This document shows, piece by piece, positions 1-13,500 of a stretch of DNA of 64,000 nucleotides (positions are counted from its first letter, which is position 1; the number at the start of each line of letters is the position of its first letter). The stretch spans positions 31,583,598 to 31,647,597 of the forward strand of contig NC_030385.2 in NCBI RefSeq assembly GCF_001625215.2. The letters are read 5' to 3'. The notes under the pieces are model-generated. The model made no database searches and was not told where the DNA came from. It saw nothing but the letters and a program-made list of their open reading frames with translations. Source of the DNA: Daucus carota subsp. sativus. Its lineage: Eukaryota; Streptophyta; Magnoliopsida; Apiales; Apiaceae. The translations under genes were made by a program, and so were the position numbers.

Positions 1-540
1 ATCATCCATCAATATCATGTCAATACTAAATTCCTCTCCCGTGCTTGGATTTGTCGACTCCCACATAGCGGTTTATAACTACCATTGCTTGCAACGACCT
101 TTATTTTTTTTTTAATACCGTATAAACAGCCTTCACTTATCGTTGCAGAAGAACGACACTACCGAGTTAGAAATCGAGCAAGAGAACTATCACCAGAGAG
201 AGGTAGGGTTGTAGTATTGAGAAAGAATAGGTTGTGTTTAGATGATCCAAAACTATAGGAGTATTTATAGGTGCAGAGAGACTTGTGTGCTACTCTTTCC
301 CATAATTAAATAATCTGAAACAAAATCAGATTAAAACTTTCAAGCTTCTATATCCCATAAATAATCTGTAATAAAATCTGATTCTGAAACTTGCTTCCAA
401 TACATCCGAAATTAAAAAAGGTAGTTCTAATTTTTGATATTTTTCATCCAAAAATTCTCGAAAATTAGAAAAATAGAACGGAGCGATGTGAGAGGCGCCA
501 CCTAAACGCCCCATGCTTCTCCTTTATATAAGTATATTGA
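1..540. repeat. Dispersed repeat, copy 1 (cut by window edge)
   Basis: This stretch is closely similar, in the same orientation, to 42786-43410. Shared blocks include the words 'ggatttgtcgactcccacat', 'gagttagaaatcgagcaaga' and 'gtgcagagagacttgtgtgc', and both copies end in a cluster around 'gaggcgcca'. A TATA-like 'gtatttatagg' lies in the middle, so an LTR or other promoter-bearing element is possible, but I see no coding capacity and no target duplication because the left end lies outside the window. Confidence 0.75.
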
Positions 541-1229
541 TACCTGACATTTTACCTATTTTAAAGAAGGGAATAGCTAAAAATTACTAACAAGTAACAA
601 ACCTCTTATCCTTTAATAGATAAAATTCGTTTCATTGTTTAATCTAAAATCTTGTTCATAGACATGAGCTGGTGAATAAACAGATAACAGACCAAGTATT
701 GATAACTCTTATTTATACAACCAGATTTGATATAGTTTCGGGATTTATTAAGAAAGAGTGAAAGACATGTAAGTCAACTTGCTCAAATAACATAATTTTT
801 AAAATTCATTACTTGCTATGATTTTTAACATTTGAGGTTTTATTGTTAACTAACATGTTTTTAAAAAAAAAGTTCATCTATGCTCTCCACATAATATATC
901 TTAGTTATCGGATTACAGGAATCTTTTAAATTATATAATAAAAATTATAGAATAAATTTTAAATTGTTAAAGTCAATTCAATAATAGGATAATACTCCAC
1001 TGAACGTGCTCGTATATTTTACTAATTTATTGCTTTTCTCCCGCGTAGACCGACACCTTTATAAATTAAAAAAAAATTCGTTCCTCCCATTCAAAGCAAA
1101 GACCCCAAAATAACTCATAAACCAGCGCGTACAGTTCAAGTAATCAACCAAACAGGCCCTTAATCTCTCTCTACAGACACCTCCGTTTCTCTCACTCCTC
1201 TGACTTCTTCTCCCACTCCCTCCTCCTCC
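541..1229 (+). promoter_or_regulatory. Upstream region of the RING-finger gene
   Basis: There is no open reading frame of note. A TATA-like TATAAAT lies at 1060-1066, about 165 bases before the ATG. It is followed by a C/T-rich leader at 1160-1228 typical of plant 5' untranslated regions. The promoter assignment is inferred from position. Confidence 0.5.
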
Positions 1230-4200
1230 ATGGAAGAAGAACAACAAACCCCATTACAATCCCCACCTCTACACACACATATACACACAGAAATGCAAGA
1301 AAACAATAATAATGATGATAATAATAATATGAATAATTTAAGAACATCAAGAACAAGATACTCATCACTTGTGTCAACATTTCGGTTCTTGCAAGCCCCT
1401 CTCTCCTCTCTAGTCTCTCACTACTTCCCCGTTCCTCAAAGCCCTAATTTCACTTTCTCCAATGAGATTGATGTTAGTAGTGTTGACAGTGGTGGGGCCG
1501 GTGGTGGGCCCACTGAGGTTTCTATTGAAATCATGGCTGATCAGAGTGATGATCGTGATGGGGGTGGTGTATTACGTGGGAATGGTGGCGGGGTTGTGGG
1601 GGAGATTGGTGTTAGTGAGGGTGATCAAGTTGGGGGAGATGAAGGTGAGTCTTTGATTAGGAGTTCAGGTGGGGCCCACCAGAATGTAGGTTCTGGGGGT
1701 GATGAATCTGCTCAGTCTTCGTCGTCGTATGAGCATCGGTATGATTTGCAGCAGGCGGCGAGGCTGATTGAGCGGGTTATTCCGTTTTCTTTTCTCTTGT
1801 TGCTTGTTTTTATTCGTCAGCATTTGCAAGGTATCATCCTCATTTTAAGTTAGTGCCTTTTTTTTTTTTGATGATTTTATGGCTCGTTTTAGCTACTTTG
1901 TTCATGTGTCGTAAAATTAACAGTATTTTCTGTTTAGTGTTTAGAAATGACTTGATTAGGAATAAAGAATGGAAGCTTAGCTTAGTTTGTTTCGTTTGGT
2001 TAAATACTGAATTTCACTTGTACGTTCTGTGTAAACTCCTCTTCGACTATGCCACAAGTGCTCTACTTGGTTGCTAATCTTATTTGCACACAGATATTAG
2101 TTTAAAAGCTGGAAAGAATGTGTAGGCATCACGAATGGTTATGTTTGATGATGTAAAAATGTTGTCAATTGTTTATGAGCCAGCTGTTATGTATAAGATG
2201 CCATGGATGTGAAGTGTAAAGATATGCTTACCTTAGAACTAAAGAGAGATAAGGCATGGGGTTGGGGTTCGCTGTGCAAAAAATAATGTATTCAAGGGAC
2301 TTAGGAGTCGTTTGGTTGATGGTTAATGAGCCCAGATAACGGGAACCGGAACCTCAAATCCATGTGTTGTGTTCGGATTATTAATTTTGTGATATGGAAT
2401 GGGAACTTAATCTCACTTGGAGGGTCAATCATTCCTTACATTCCATTGGGATACCCATTCTCATACCCCTCATTCTCATACCCTTCATTCCCATTCCCGA
2501 TTCTCATTCCCACTCACGATCTGAAAGCCCCCCTAAATAATAGTTACTAAGGTAATAAATATTGAAGAGAGGCAATCTGTTGCTATTAATTTATTTTTGT
2601 CTTGAACTCATTTGGTAATCTTCCCATTTATATGAATTCAAAATAGATTTATTTAGTTTATTCATTAGTTTTCCCATCTTAAGTGTAGTTATATTACATG
2701 TATAAATTAATTTTTATGTACTTTTGATTAATTAAATTAAAGACTGAAACTTGTTTACAAGAAAACAAATATCAGGTAAATGTCGTACATGTATGAATTA
2801 ATCATACATTTATACTCTGGTTCAGTTGTTTACAGCATCATATATACTTCCTGTGTGTAACTTAAAATATCTCTGCATGTAAGTTCCAAGTTTGCATCTC
2901 TGCGTTGCTCTTGTTATTTCCCAGATTCAAATTTACGATTGTTATGTTTTTCATGAATATCTAGGATTCTTTGTCACAATTTACATAACTGCGTTCATGT
3001 TCAAGTCGAATGATATTCTTAAGAGGCAAACTGTTCTAAAGGTAAGATAAATCTTTCTTTAGACTAATGCAGTTTCTATATTGATAGGAAACTTTATCAT
3101 TTCCTCTTGTCTCTTTCTTCTGCAAGTAAAACTGATGAAAGAGATACCTATGTATAATTTAGGCTTGATGATTACTATTTTTTGCTCTTTTTTGGGGCAG
3201 GGGGAAAGGAAACTGTCAGTTCTGGTTGGATATTTCTTAGTTTTTGTACTTCACGTAATTGGGCTCCCTTGGTGGTACTGGAATGAGGATATGTTAAACC
3301 CATTAATCATGGTTCCTCCAAAAGCAATACCACCCTTTTGGCATGCTATGTTTACCATTCTGGTTAATGGTATGAATTACTCTCTCTCTTCCACGGTTAT
3401 ATATTTGTTAGAAATACAATTGAGTGTGGTACTTATATGATATAGGTGTATCTTCCTGGACTGCCTAATACATTTGCATACATTTGTTAGTCATGACAGA
3501 TTGAAAGCGAATAACTGGATACAATCTACTTAAAAAATATAAATCCAGTAGAATATCTATGATTTAGTAGCGCCATTTAACTCCTTGTCGACTGCTGAAA
3601 TGTTCTGGCAATAACTTCTTCCAGCTTGGTCTTTCAGCTTTAGTTGATCATATTATCTTTAATCATGTACTACTGCAATATAAAGTGGTGTATTGTCACC
3701 CTTCCCATCGTCATCTAAGTCTGTGTTAGACACTGTAGCTACTTTTACAGTTTACATTGTACTCCCTCTGTCCCTCTAGGTTGTTTACATTCACTGTTTG
3801 CACGCATTTTGAGGCTCCTGTAAAATATAGTTTCACAGCATTTTTTCAAATTTTCTTTTTTTTAATAAAATTTTAAACACCAAACTTTTATTTAGAGAAA
3901 ACAAATTTAAAAATATATTATAGAACTATACTTTAAATGAGTCTTAAAAAGCGTGCCAAAAAGTAACATAAAGAAATGAGAGGGACAGAGGGAGTAGTTT
4001 CTTAGGTCACCTATTGTGTAATTTCTATGATTTATTCTTTGTTGATTGTGTAACATGTTATGTCCTAATAATATTTTTTTCTTTATTTTTTGAAACTTGC
4101 AACTCTCCAGATACTATGGTGCGGCAAGCAGCAATGGCTTTTAAATTGATTCTGCTAATGTATTACAGGAATGGCAGGGCTCATGATTTTCGTAGACAGG

Positions 4201-5899
4201 TAGGTATAGGTTATTGATGCCCTATTTAAGCTTAGTGCGCACAGACACACACACACAAAGGACATATTTTGAGAACGTGATAAACATTCCTTTTGTTTGC
4301 CTTTGTGGTTCAGGGCCAACTGCTGACTCTAGTTGAATACACATTGCTGCTGTATCGTACACTGTTGCCAACACCTGTCTGGTACCGATTCTTTTTGAAC
4401 AAAGATTATGGAAGTCTTTTTTCGTCACTGACAACAGGGCTATACCTAACCTTTAAGCTAACATCAGTTGTTGAAAAGGTTAGTTTTTTGTAGTCTTACT
4501 TCACTTAGCTATATGGATTATATTTTTCATCTTATTCTGAGCAATACTTTGACTCTGATATTGACTTTATATGCTCTGCCTCCCTCTATCTCTCTCACAG
4601 GTCCGATCCTTCTTCTCTGCCTTTAAAGCTTTATCCCGAAAGGAAATGCACTATGGGTCTTATGCCACACTGGAGCAGGTATTTAAGTTGATCTTTGATT
4701 GAACAGAAGTTCTTTAGCTTATTATAGCAACTACCTGATTTGCATGACAAACACTAACGGAATTTGCCTTTTAATGGCTAGCCTTTTCAAATCTTTGCTG
4801 CTATTTTTTTCTTTTTTTTCCTCCCTTCCATCCCAAACGTATGAAATATAAAACATATCATTTTGATGAAAACTAGAAATTCACAATAACAATTCTATAA
4901 TATATAAACATTAATTGCAGTCTTACTAATTTACTGAGTATAAGCATGCCAATTACTTTTGATAGGTAAAGGATGCAGGTGACTTGTGTACTATTTGCCA
5001 GGAAAAGATGAGTGTACCAGTTCTGTTGCGTTGTAAACATGTGTTTTGCGAGGACTGCGTTTCTGAATGGTTAGTTTCTCACATTTGTTTTTTATTTCTG
5101 AAACCAAATTAATTTTATAAGTAAAACTGAAGTTAGCCTGCAAAAGTATATTTAGTTTATCTTTATGTCACATAATTAGTCTTATATTCAGTTTGATAAA
5201 TCATCTTTTTATTGCTAAGTAGATGAATCATATTTTTCTTTTTGCTAGATTCGTTTACACATATAAATTTATATGGTAAATTATATTTGTATTTGTAATT
5301 TAATATGGTTGATAGAGGAACTTGAGCATGTATACATGTATGCATGCACAACATTTGTAATAATATACACATATACATACTTTGCCCATGGTTTTGTCGT
5401 ATATGCCATCAAGATGCTGATTTGACTACCATCTGGTAAATTCCCATATTCGCCACTGATGTTGATAGTCTTTTATAATTCCTTGAAGTTATGATAACAC
5501 ATAGACCTGATTTATTACCTGCTGATGCCAATTGCCAAACCATGAACGTTTGTTCTAATATAAAGCTGTATAATAATACTATCTCTGTAATTTGTACAAT
5601 ACTACTACAATTATTTATAATCAGGAAAGTTTTTTATTATGCATATAGATGGGTTAATGCGAGTTCCTTCTTGTTTAACCTTCATTGGCTTGTGTTCCTT
5701 TCTGTGAATGCAACCTCTTGCAACTGGTATTACCTTAGCTTATGCCTTAATGGTATTGAGAAAACCAACTAATTGGCACTTTTAAATTTACAGGTTTGAG
5801 AGAAAAAGGACCTGCCCTTTATGCAGGGCATTAATTCGACCAGCTGATCTGAAATCATATGGCGATGGTTCTACTAGTTTGTCTGTCCAGTTATATTAG
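1230..5899 (+). CDS. RNFT-type RING finger, multi-pass membrane protein
   Basis: Eight exons give a 462-aa protein: 1230-1830, 2965-3041, 3201-3369, 4111-4199, 4314-4478, 4601-4678, 4966-5069 and 5794-5899. All introns are GT-AG and the reading phase holds throughout. Residues 1-180 are low-complexity, rich in Asn, Gly and Ser. Residues ~185-390 hold several hydrophobic segments, including one rich in Leu/Phe at the end of exon 1 and others in exons 2, 3, 4 and 5. A C-terminal C3HC4 RING follows, with Cys401, Cys404, Cys416, His418, Cys421, Cys424, Cys435 and Cys438. A membrane region followed by a C-terminal RING matches the animal RNFT1/RNFT2 family and its plant relatives, which are thought to be E3 ubiquitin ligases of internal membranes. 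The catalytic role and location are inferred from the family. Confidence 0.92.
2304..2545. repeat. Low-complexity repeat in intron 1 of the RING gene
   Basis: The intron holds an imperfect C/T-rich array of 'cattctcatacccct'-like words at about 2455-2515. The left side carries 'gtcgtttggttga', a word common at plant transposon ends. No convincing terminal inverted repeat or target duplication was found, so its nature is uncertain. Confidence 0.35.
3762..3994. mobile_element. Stowaway-like MITE in intron 3 of the RING gene
   Basis: The element begins CTCCCTCTGTCCCTCT and ends with the reverse complement of that sequence, flanked on both sides by TA (3760-3761 and 3995-3996). About 233 bp, non-coding, with TA target duplication and CTCCCTC termini: the hallmarks of Stowaway (Tc1/mariner-type) MITEs. 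It appears related to the one at 45406-45709. Confidence 0.9.
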
Positions 5900-7577
5900 A
5901 AATTTTGTTCTACTTCACAGATTGCATTTTCTTTGCGGTCAGGGACTGTCGGCTGTTCATAATTTATCTCTGTGTTGCTCTGAAAGAATCAGCATAACCA
6001 ATAAGAGAATTGGATTGACAAGGCCGTGGATACAACAAAGAGATGAGGAAATTCCAGATGAAACGATCCCGCCTGATGTACATATGTCTGGAAACTTGAC
6101 GATTCAATAATTTTAGTCTATAAAGTGTATACATGTTCATAAAATCGATAGAACCATTTTTTAGTGAATTTATTGATGTTTCAGATTTGGTTGGTTCGAA
6201 AGAGTAATTGTATTAGAAACTGTGATTTTATGAGAAATTATTTTGGAATGACTGGGTTTAAGTGCGGGTCCAGAGTCCAGAGAGTGCCCTTTCACTTTGA
6301 TTATTCATTGCACGTACCATAAAGCAAATTTATCACATCTTCACTGTTCACGTTCACGGTTATGTGTTTGATATTTGCTGTTAAGGCAGATAAAAATATC
6401 GTTGCTTTTCGGAGTTAAAGTTGTTTTCAGAGAAAGCATATCTTTAAAAAATGTGGTTTCTCAACTCCCCTATTAAACATCACCTAAAATTATTATTTAA
6501 TACGTGATTTTATAATAACAAAATATTATAAATTATCTTAGTCCCCGAGAGTCTCTCGGAACTTAATTTTTAATTATTCTCTTTATATCTTAAATTAGTA
6601 ATCTATTAACAATTTCTTGAAAATGCTTTAAGTTATTTTTAGTTCTCCCAATCTTTTTCTACAAACATGTTATTTATAAAAAAAATAAAAACCCTTATAT
6701 GTTAAATTATATTATTTATTTTAAATCTCTTTAAATAATAGTTAATTATTATTTTATCAATCTCACGTTACTATTATACCAAATTTGTATGAAATGATTA
6801 TATTATTATAATATGTCTCTTAGTATTCATATTTATTATTATATTTACACTTTTATGTGCATTATTTTAGTAGTTGTTGTAATTCTGAAATGATAAATAT
6901 CATATAAATTTATTTAGAGAAATTTTTTTAATTATTTTATATTCTAAATTTTATTACTTACTTCAACTAAAAATGTTTATTCTTAAACATACACAAACCG
7001 CACCACATCATATCGTATTTTTGTGGTGCGGTTTACGCGGTTTTTGTTGGCGGTTTGAGTTTTCAGCGAAATTCGTAAGTATTTTGTTTGCGGTTTTGAA
7101 GAAAAATGGGCCTTCCTCAATCCTCGTTAAGGTTTCCTGGCATTTCATATCTACGTGGCAGGCAGCAACACATCAGCTGCTTATATGTGTAGCCTGTAGG
7201 CATCTATTCCTCAAAACCTCACAGACAACTGGAACTATACCAGTCATCATTAGTAGTGCTGAAAAATCTAGGCATTGGGAAACTATACTTCATTAACTTT
7301 GTTCTAGTCGGGGTCTTAACATAGTAGCGGATTGTTTTTCATCTTCTTCGGTTTCTCCGAAACACCATTTGAAAAATTCCCATAAATAAACCCCTCTTTG
7401 TTTCCCATTCTTTTATCCTTTCAATTTATTAATTTCCTCATGTGGGCTGTTTTTCTTGATTCATATCTTCTTCTTCTTCTCTCATCACTGAGCTAAAGAT
7501 CTTTGCTTTACTGATTTTCTTGCTTGTTTTGATCTTTACATCTTTCTTGATAGATAGACACACAGATACATACACAA
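5900..7577. other. Intergenic region between the RING gene and KASIII
   Basis: The first ~220 bases are probably the 3' untranslated region of the RING gene. From 6440 to 6980 the sequence is very AT-rich with no features. From about 7330 to 7577 there is a C/T-rich leader with CTT repeats (around 7467-7480) just before the KASIII ATG. No other gene was recognised. Confidence 0.6.
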
Positions 7578-10500
7578 ATGGCAAATGCATATGGGTTTCT
7601 TACACCTTCGGTGCAGAGTGTAAGAGGGAGGATTAATCCATCGATTGGTGTTTATGGATCTGGGTTTTGTTCTAACAAGGGGATTGCTACAAGGGTGTTG
7701 TGTTCAAGCAGTGTTGAAGATGTAGAGAAGCTTGGCTCTAGTGCTTCTGCTTCTCAATCTAGGGTGCCCAGGTGAGTCTTAGGTTGTTTTTTCTTGGTTA
7801 AAAATTATTTGTAGGTGTTTGGTTTGGTGCAGTTTAGCTTCAAGTATGTTGTTAACTAGAAATGTTGAATTGTTAACTAGAAGGGTCTTTTATGTTGGTT
7901 GGTATGTGTTTTGAGATTCTTGGTGTTGGTTCATTTCGGGGGAGCTGGATTTATTGCCAAAAAAAAAGTGCATTTCATGGTTTTTCTGACTCATTTCGGG
8001 GGAGCTGGATTATATTTTTGAAGCTTGTGTATACTGGAATTCGATAAAAAGACAGCTTAATTAGCTTATGTTGATCAAGGTCTTCGTATTCTGCCTGATC
8101 AACAGATGATTGCATTTATACTATATTAGAGTTACAACAATTGAACTGGTATTTCCAAAAATTAGAGTTTTAGAAAAGTGATATGTTAAGAAATGAAAAT
8201 TTTCTATGTCTCTCTGATTATTTTTAAGTATCATGTATTGGAAGCTGTAAAGTATAGGCAGTATCAGAATTTACGAAGGTAATATATATACTAGACACTT
8301 CTTAGTGACAGTTAGCCGGGGTTTTTGACCATTGGTAACTCTAATGAAAGAAAACATTCAAACAGAAGTACCAGCTTATAATAGGTGGTAAAAGAAGGTA
8401 ACTATCAAATCTAATCAATGACAAGATTGTACATTTGTACTAGATTCAAACTTCTGAAATCTGAAAACGGTTGGTGTAGTAAATGAACACATGTGCATAA
8501 GGGGTTGATAAGATTTTTTAAAGTGGTAACTGTTTTATCCTTAACAATTTAATACTTGTAGTATCCAAGCTGTGTTGTATGGGTTATTGCGAAAGATACT
8601 TATCCATAAGTCTATAAACTTGACAATGTTGTGAGTATGCATAAGAATCACGAGTAGCTCTATTCCATGTGATGTGGTGTAAACAAGAAATTTAGAAATG
8701 ATTTAAGATCCTGAATGCGTAAATATATTCTGTAGAAAAATGAAGCAATTGGAATTGAGGTGATTTTGTTTGCCTGCTCTAGGAGATTCATGTTAATTAT
8801 ATTTTTAGACTTGCAAGGGGTCCATTTAATATACATTCAAGACATTATTAGTTGTATTTCATTCTTGCTGTAAGGTTGATAGTTTTACTTCAGTCTCCCA
8901 ACTTTAGGGCACTCTTTTGACTTTGGCGTTAATGTTCCTTCTAAGTTGTTTTCATTCTTTAGGCAAACCATTTGAAATTTACCATTCGTAGTCAGTGTTA
9001 GATATATTTTTGATTTCACGTTTAGCATGAAATTGGTCAACAAAAGAAAAGTGCGTGAAAATTCCTTTCCCCCATGCTGATTCTAATTACTAATGTTTAC
9101 AGATTTGTCAGTAAAGGCTGCAAACTTGTTGGATGTGGTTCTGCAGTACCAAGTTTAAAGGTGTCCAACGATGACCTTGCAAAACTTGTAGAAACTAATG
9201 ATGAATGGATCTCTACCCGCACTGGAATACGAAACCGACGGGTTATTTCAGGTAAGAATTTTTTTCACTTCCATGATTGCTTTAATAGATCTGGAGATGA
9301 ACAATTCGAAGTCCATTATTTAAGAATGATCTCCGTTGCCTTTCCAGGATAATGTTTAGGAATCATGAAGCAGTTAAGTGCTAATCTGTGTCCAGTAATT
9401 GACTCTTTTGTGAAACAAATTTAGTGGTTGCTGCACATTAGCATAGTAGACTATGTTTTGAACAATGTTGCTTATCTTGGTGTGCTTCAGAATTGGAATT
9501 AATCTACAACAACATTATCTATTAGCCACATGGGGCATGGGTCCTGCCTGTTTAGATATGATAGGCAGATGCCTTGGGTATTATATGTTTCTGTAGGTTT
9601 TTAGTTTTCTTTCTACAGTCTACAGGGATTTAATTTATCCTTACATGCTGCTGAGTTTATTTATGAGCTCTATTCGTTTTGATTTGTAACTACAGAACTG
9701 AAGTTCCATTGACTTGAGATTCTTTTTACAAGCAAGAATGTAAGCTAAAGTTCTTTCCTTCAGAACTGAAGTTCAGTAACCTGAGATATTCTTTACAAGC
9801 AAAGCTAAAGTACTTTCCTTTCTTTACACCTCTATGAAGTAATTTTACCAAATAACCATGTGTTTGATGATCAGCTCAAGAATGACTAGCACAGTTTCAA
9901 TTGCTCAGTCACACTGAAACATAGAGAGAACACAAACTAGTTGATCATCTTATGCAAAAATTCCTATATGATACGTATAGGTCAGCCAAAATAAGGATTT
10001 TATATTATTTTGTGTGCACTATCTAGTATTGGCATCATGGAAGCATACATCTTGCAAGAATAATGAAATAGTGACAAGCAAAGTATGCTCAATTTGGTAT
10101 GTACATATCACAGGGGCAGATAGCTTGACAGGTCTAGCAGCGGAGGCAGCAAGAAGAGCTCTTGAGATGGCAGAAGTTCACCCTGATGATGTGGATTTAG
10201 TCTTATTGTGTACATCAACTCCAGAAGATCTATTTGGAAGTGCTCCTCAGGTATTGATTAAAGATTTATCATCTCCAGACATAGATAGTGGAAATGTGAA
10301 TATATGGTGTGTGATCGAAACACTTTAGTCAAGTTGGAAAATTGAATTTACATGAGTGTTCTGCTAATCTCTTCCCCCACCCCTCCACCCACTATATGCC
10401 AAGTTTGTTTCGTCTTAAGTTTTAGGTTTTCAGCTTGATACATGTCTTCTGTACAATGAGTCTTGTTTTTACAATCCTCTGCCTGTTTAGGATAATTGTA

Positions 10501-13500
10501 TCTACCAAATGCTTAATTTTGCTGCTCTTCCTATTGATATCTAGATCCCAAAGGCACTTGGCTGCAAAAAGCATCCACTCGCTTTTGACATAACTGCTGC
10601 TTGTAGTGGATTCATTTTAGGTCTTGTATCAGGGTCTTCTTATATACGAGGTAAAAAAAATTAGAGCTGTGTTTTGGCAATGGTCTAATATGTCAACTTA
10701 TTTAGTGCGCAGAAAAAAGTTTGCTGATAAATGAACTTGCAATGTGTTTGCAGGGGCAGGATTTAGAAATGTTCTTGTAATTGGGGCTGATGCACTTTCC
10801 CGTTATGTTGATTGGACTGATAGAGGCACTTGCATCCTCTTCGGGGATGCTGCTGGTGCTGTATTGCTGCAGGTATTGTGTTAAGGCTTTTTCTTTATTC
10901 CAAATGTCACTATATAAACTATGTTACCCGGACTCTCCATTTTTGTGCCTATACTCGTGTCCCCTGGACATGACATGGGTGTGGGTATGAGATCTGAGTC
11001 GGATCCTTCTTACTACAACCGGACACTTCACCTTGTAACATCCCAGGTCAAAATGAAAACTTAGGTCTTGTTTCAACTTGTTTATAGAGATCAAGATCCA
11101 AGAATGACTTGTTTCTATGTTGTTCTACTGATTTTATGCTTCAATTTTCAGTGTATGTGATTTATGTGCAGTAGCACTATTTTTGTGAATATAAAGTTTT
11201 ACTTGCGTGGAGCTCAAGTGCCAAGTCCCCGTACCCGAGTCTAATTCTGGATCCATGTCCACGAATCCTAATTATCCTAAGACTACGAATCTGACTCTTG
11301 GATGTGTACCCATGTCCGATACCCATACCCGAGTCCGGGTATCTTAGTATATAAAAATAAGCCCCCACTGTCACTTCAAAACACAACTTAAAGTTGCGTT
11401 TTCATTTTTAGTCAAATCGTAACATGAAGTTACGTTTTCCTCTTAAACCCATTCTCTCTTTCTCTCGCTGCCGACTGGAGGGAAAACTCTGCCCCCCCCA
11501 CCCCCCCTCCCTCCCTCTCCCTCCCGAGGCTGTCGCCACCGTCATACCCAATTAACTAACACACAATCAACACATGCACAGTAGTACCTCACCTCTCTTC
11601 CTTCCCTTTGTCAGTCCATCCCTACCCCCTTTGATTGCTTTCTTGATCACAGGCGTCACTGCCATTTGTCAGAAACCTTCCCTACACTGCCACGTATGAT
11701 CTCTCCGAAAACTCACGTAAACTGAGCTTAAAGTTGCGTTTTGGGTGCTGAAAATGCAAATCCACAACTTGAAGTTGTGTTTTGGCATCTTAAAACATAA
11801 CTTGAAGTTGCGTTTTCATAAACGTCAGACGAAGTCACATTTTAAAGTGACATTTGGGACCGTATTTCAGGATCATGACATTCAGGTCATTTCCCCCTAG
11901 AAAGTGACATATGGGGCCAACACCTACATGAAGTATGCCTTTTAGATATTCTTTTCTTGGTGTATACTTGGCTAATGGTCCTGTTTGGTAATTAGCGGTT
12001 AGCGGATTGGATAAACTGTTTTGACTAGCATATTGTGGTAGCAGTTTTGACTAGTGGATTGAATTAGTTGTTTTGTATAAAGCTGTTTGGTAAATAGCTG
12101 TTTACTTAGCTTTTTGCATCTTAAATAGACACATATCAAACCTCTAATTTAAAAAGCTCCTCAAAGTAGCCTTTTGAAAATTAGTTTTTTGAGTCCAAAC
12201 CGCTATTTTAATCCACCAACTGCCAAACACCAAATTAGATGATTCTCTTGGTCAAACTTCTAATTTATGCCCAAACCTCTAATTTATGCTCAAACCTCTA
12301 AGTTTCAAACATGGCCAATGTCTTTTTAAAAGCCCCTCAACACTTAGCAAGGCATCTACGCCTACAAGGTTCACCAAATCTGTCTAGAAAACTTCTACCT
12401 TATTAGCTGTGCTGTAAAAGTCAAAAATCAGTTTTAAATCATCGAGGGAAGCACATATGATTTTCCGGATTGATAGGGTAGTAATGATTAATCAGTGTCT
12501 AAATTGGACGTGTAAAGATATTCATAAATTTATGCAAATTGTGACTGTTTCCTTATTGCATAGTTGCAATATATTGGCAACAAGCACCAGACAAGTTTGG
12601 CATTGTCTGGCATCTATTAGGTTAATTCTGTGAATCATCATTATATATGTGTATGTCCATGATAAAGTCAAAGTAGTGGAAAGAATTAGCCATTTAAAAG
12701 TCTCCACGAGCTCCTTTATTATTAGTATTATCACCTGACACCTTTATTTGAACCTAAAATGAGCTTGTACCTAGTAACCAAGATAGTAATCAAGATAGCT
12801 ATTTAGGGCATGGCCTGTTTAACTTTTCTGGGGGTGATATTCTCTCAATTAAAGCAGATAAGAGTATGTGGGTTACAAGGCTCAAGAGACAATGATGAGT
12901 TGATGACCGTATTGTGACTTGTGAGACCTGTATTACTATTTCCTTGCATGATAGGATTAGTGCATACTGCATACTCCACGTGACATATTTTGTGTTTAAC
13001 CATGCGCACTACTCTAGTTTGCTTCAACTCTTTAAGTAATGCTTATATTAATTATGCAATTTTGTGCTAATGCTTTCATCTAAACTGGTTTAAAAATACT
13101 TTGCAGGCTTGTGATATTGAGGATGATGGTTTATTTGGTTTTGACTTGCATAGTGATGGTGATGGCCAGAGGTTTGTTCCATTACCTTCGTGAAAATAGG
13201 ATCCTTTATTTTATGTATATATTTGTCTTACCTTCAAAAGCTTTTGCAGGCATCTGCATGCCACAATGAAACAAGAAGAATTGGATGATCCAGCAGCCTC
13301 TAATGGTTCAGTATTAGGGTTTCCTCCTAATCGGCCCTCTTATTCATGCATAAAGATGAGTGGTAATGAGGTGTTCCGTTTTGCTGTTCGTGCGGTGCCA
13401 CAGTCAATTGAATATGCACTACAGAATGCTGGTCTTACCGGGTCTAGTATTGATTGGTTACTGCTCCATCAGGTATGAACCACCGATCATAAGATATACT

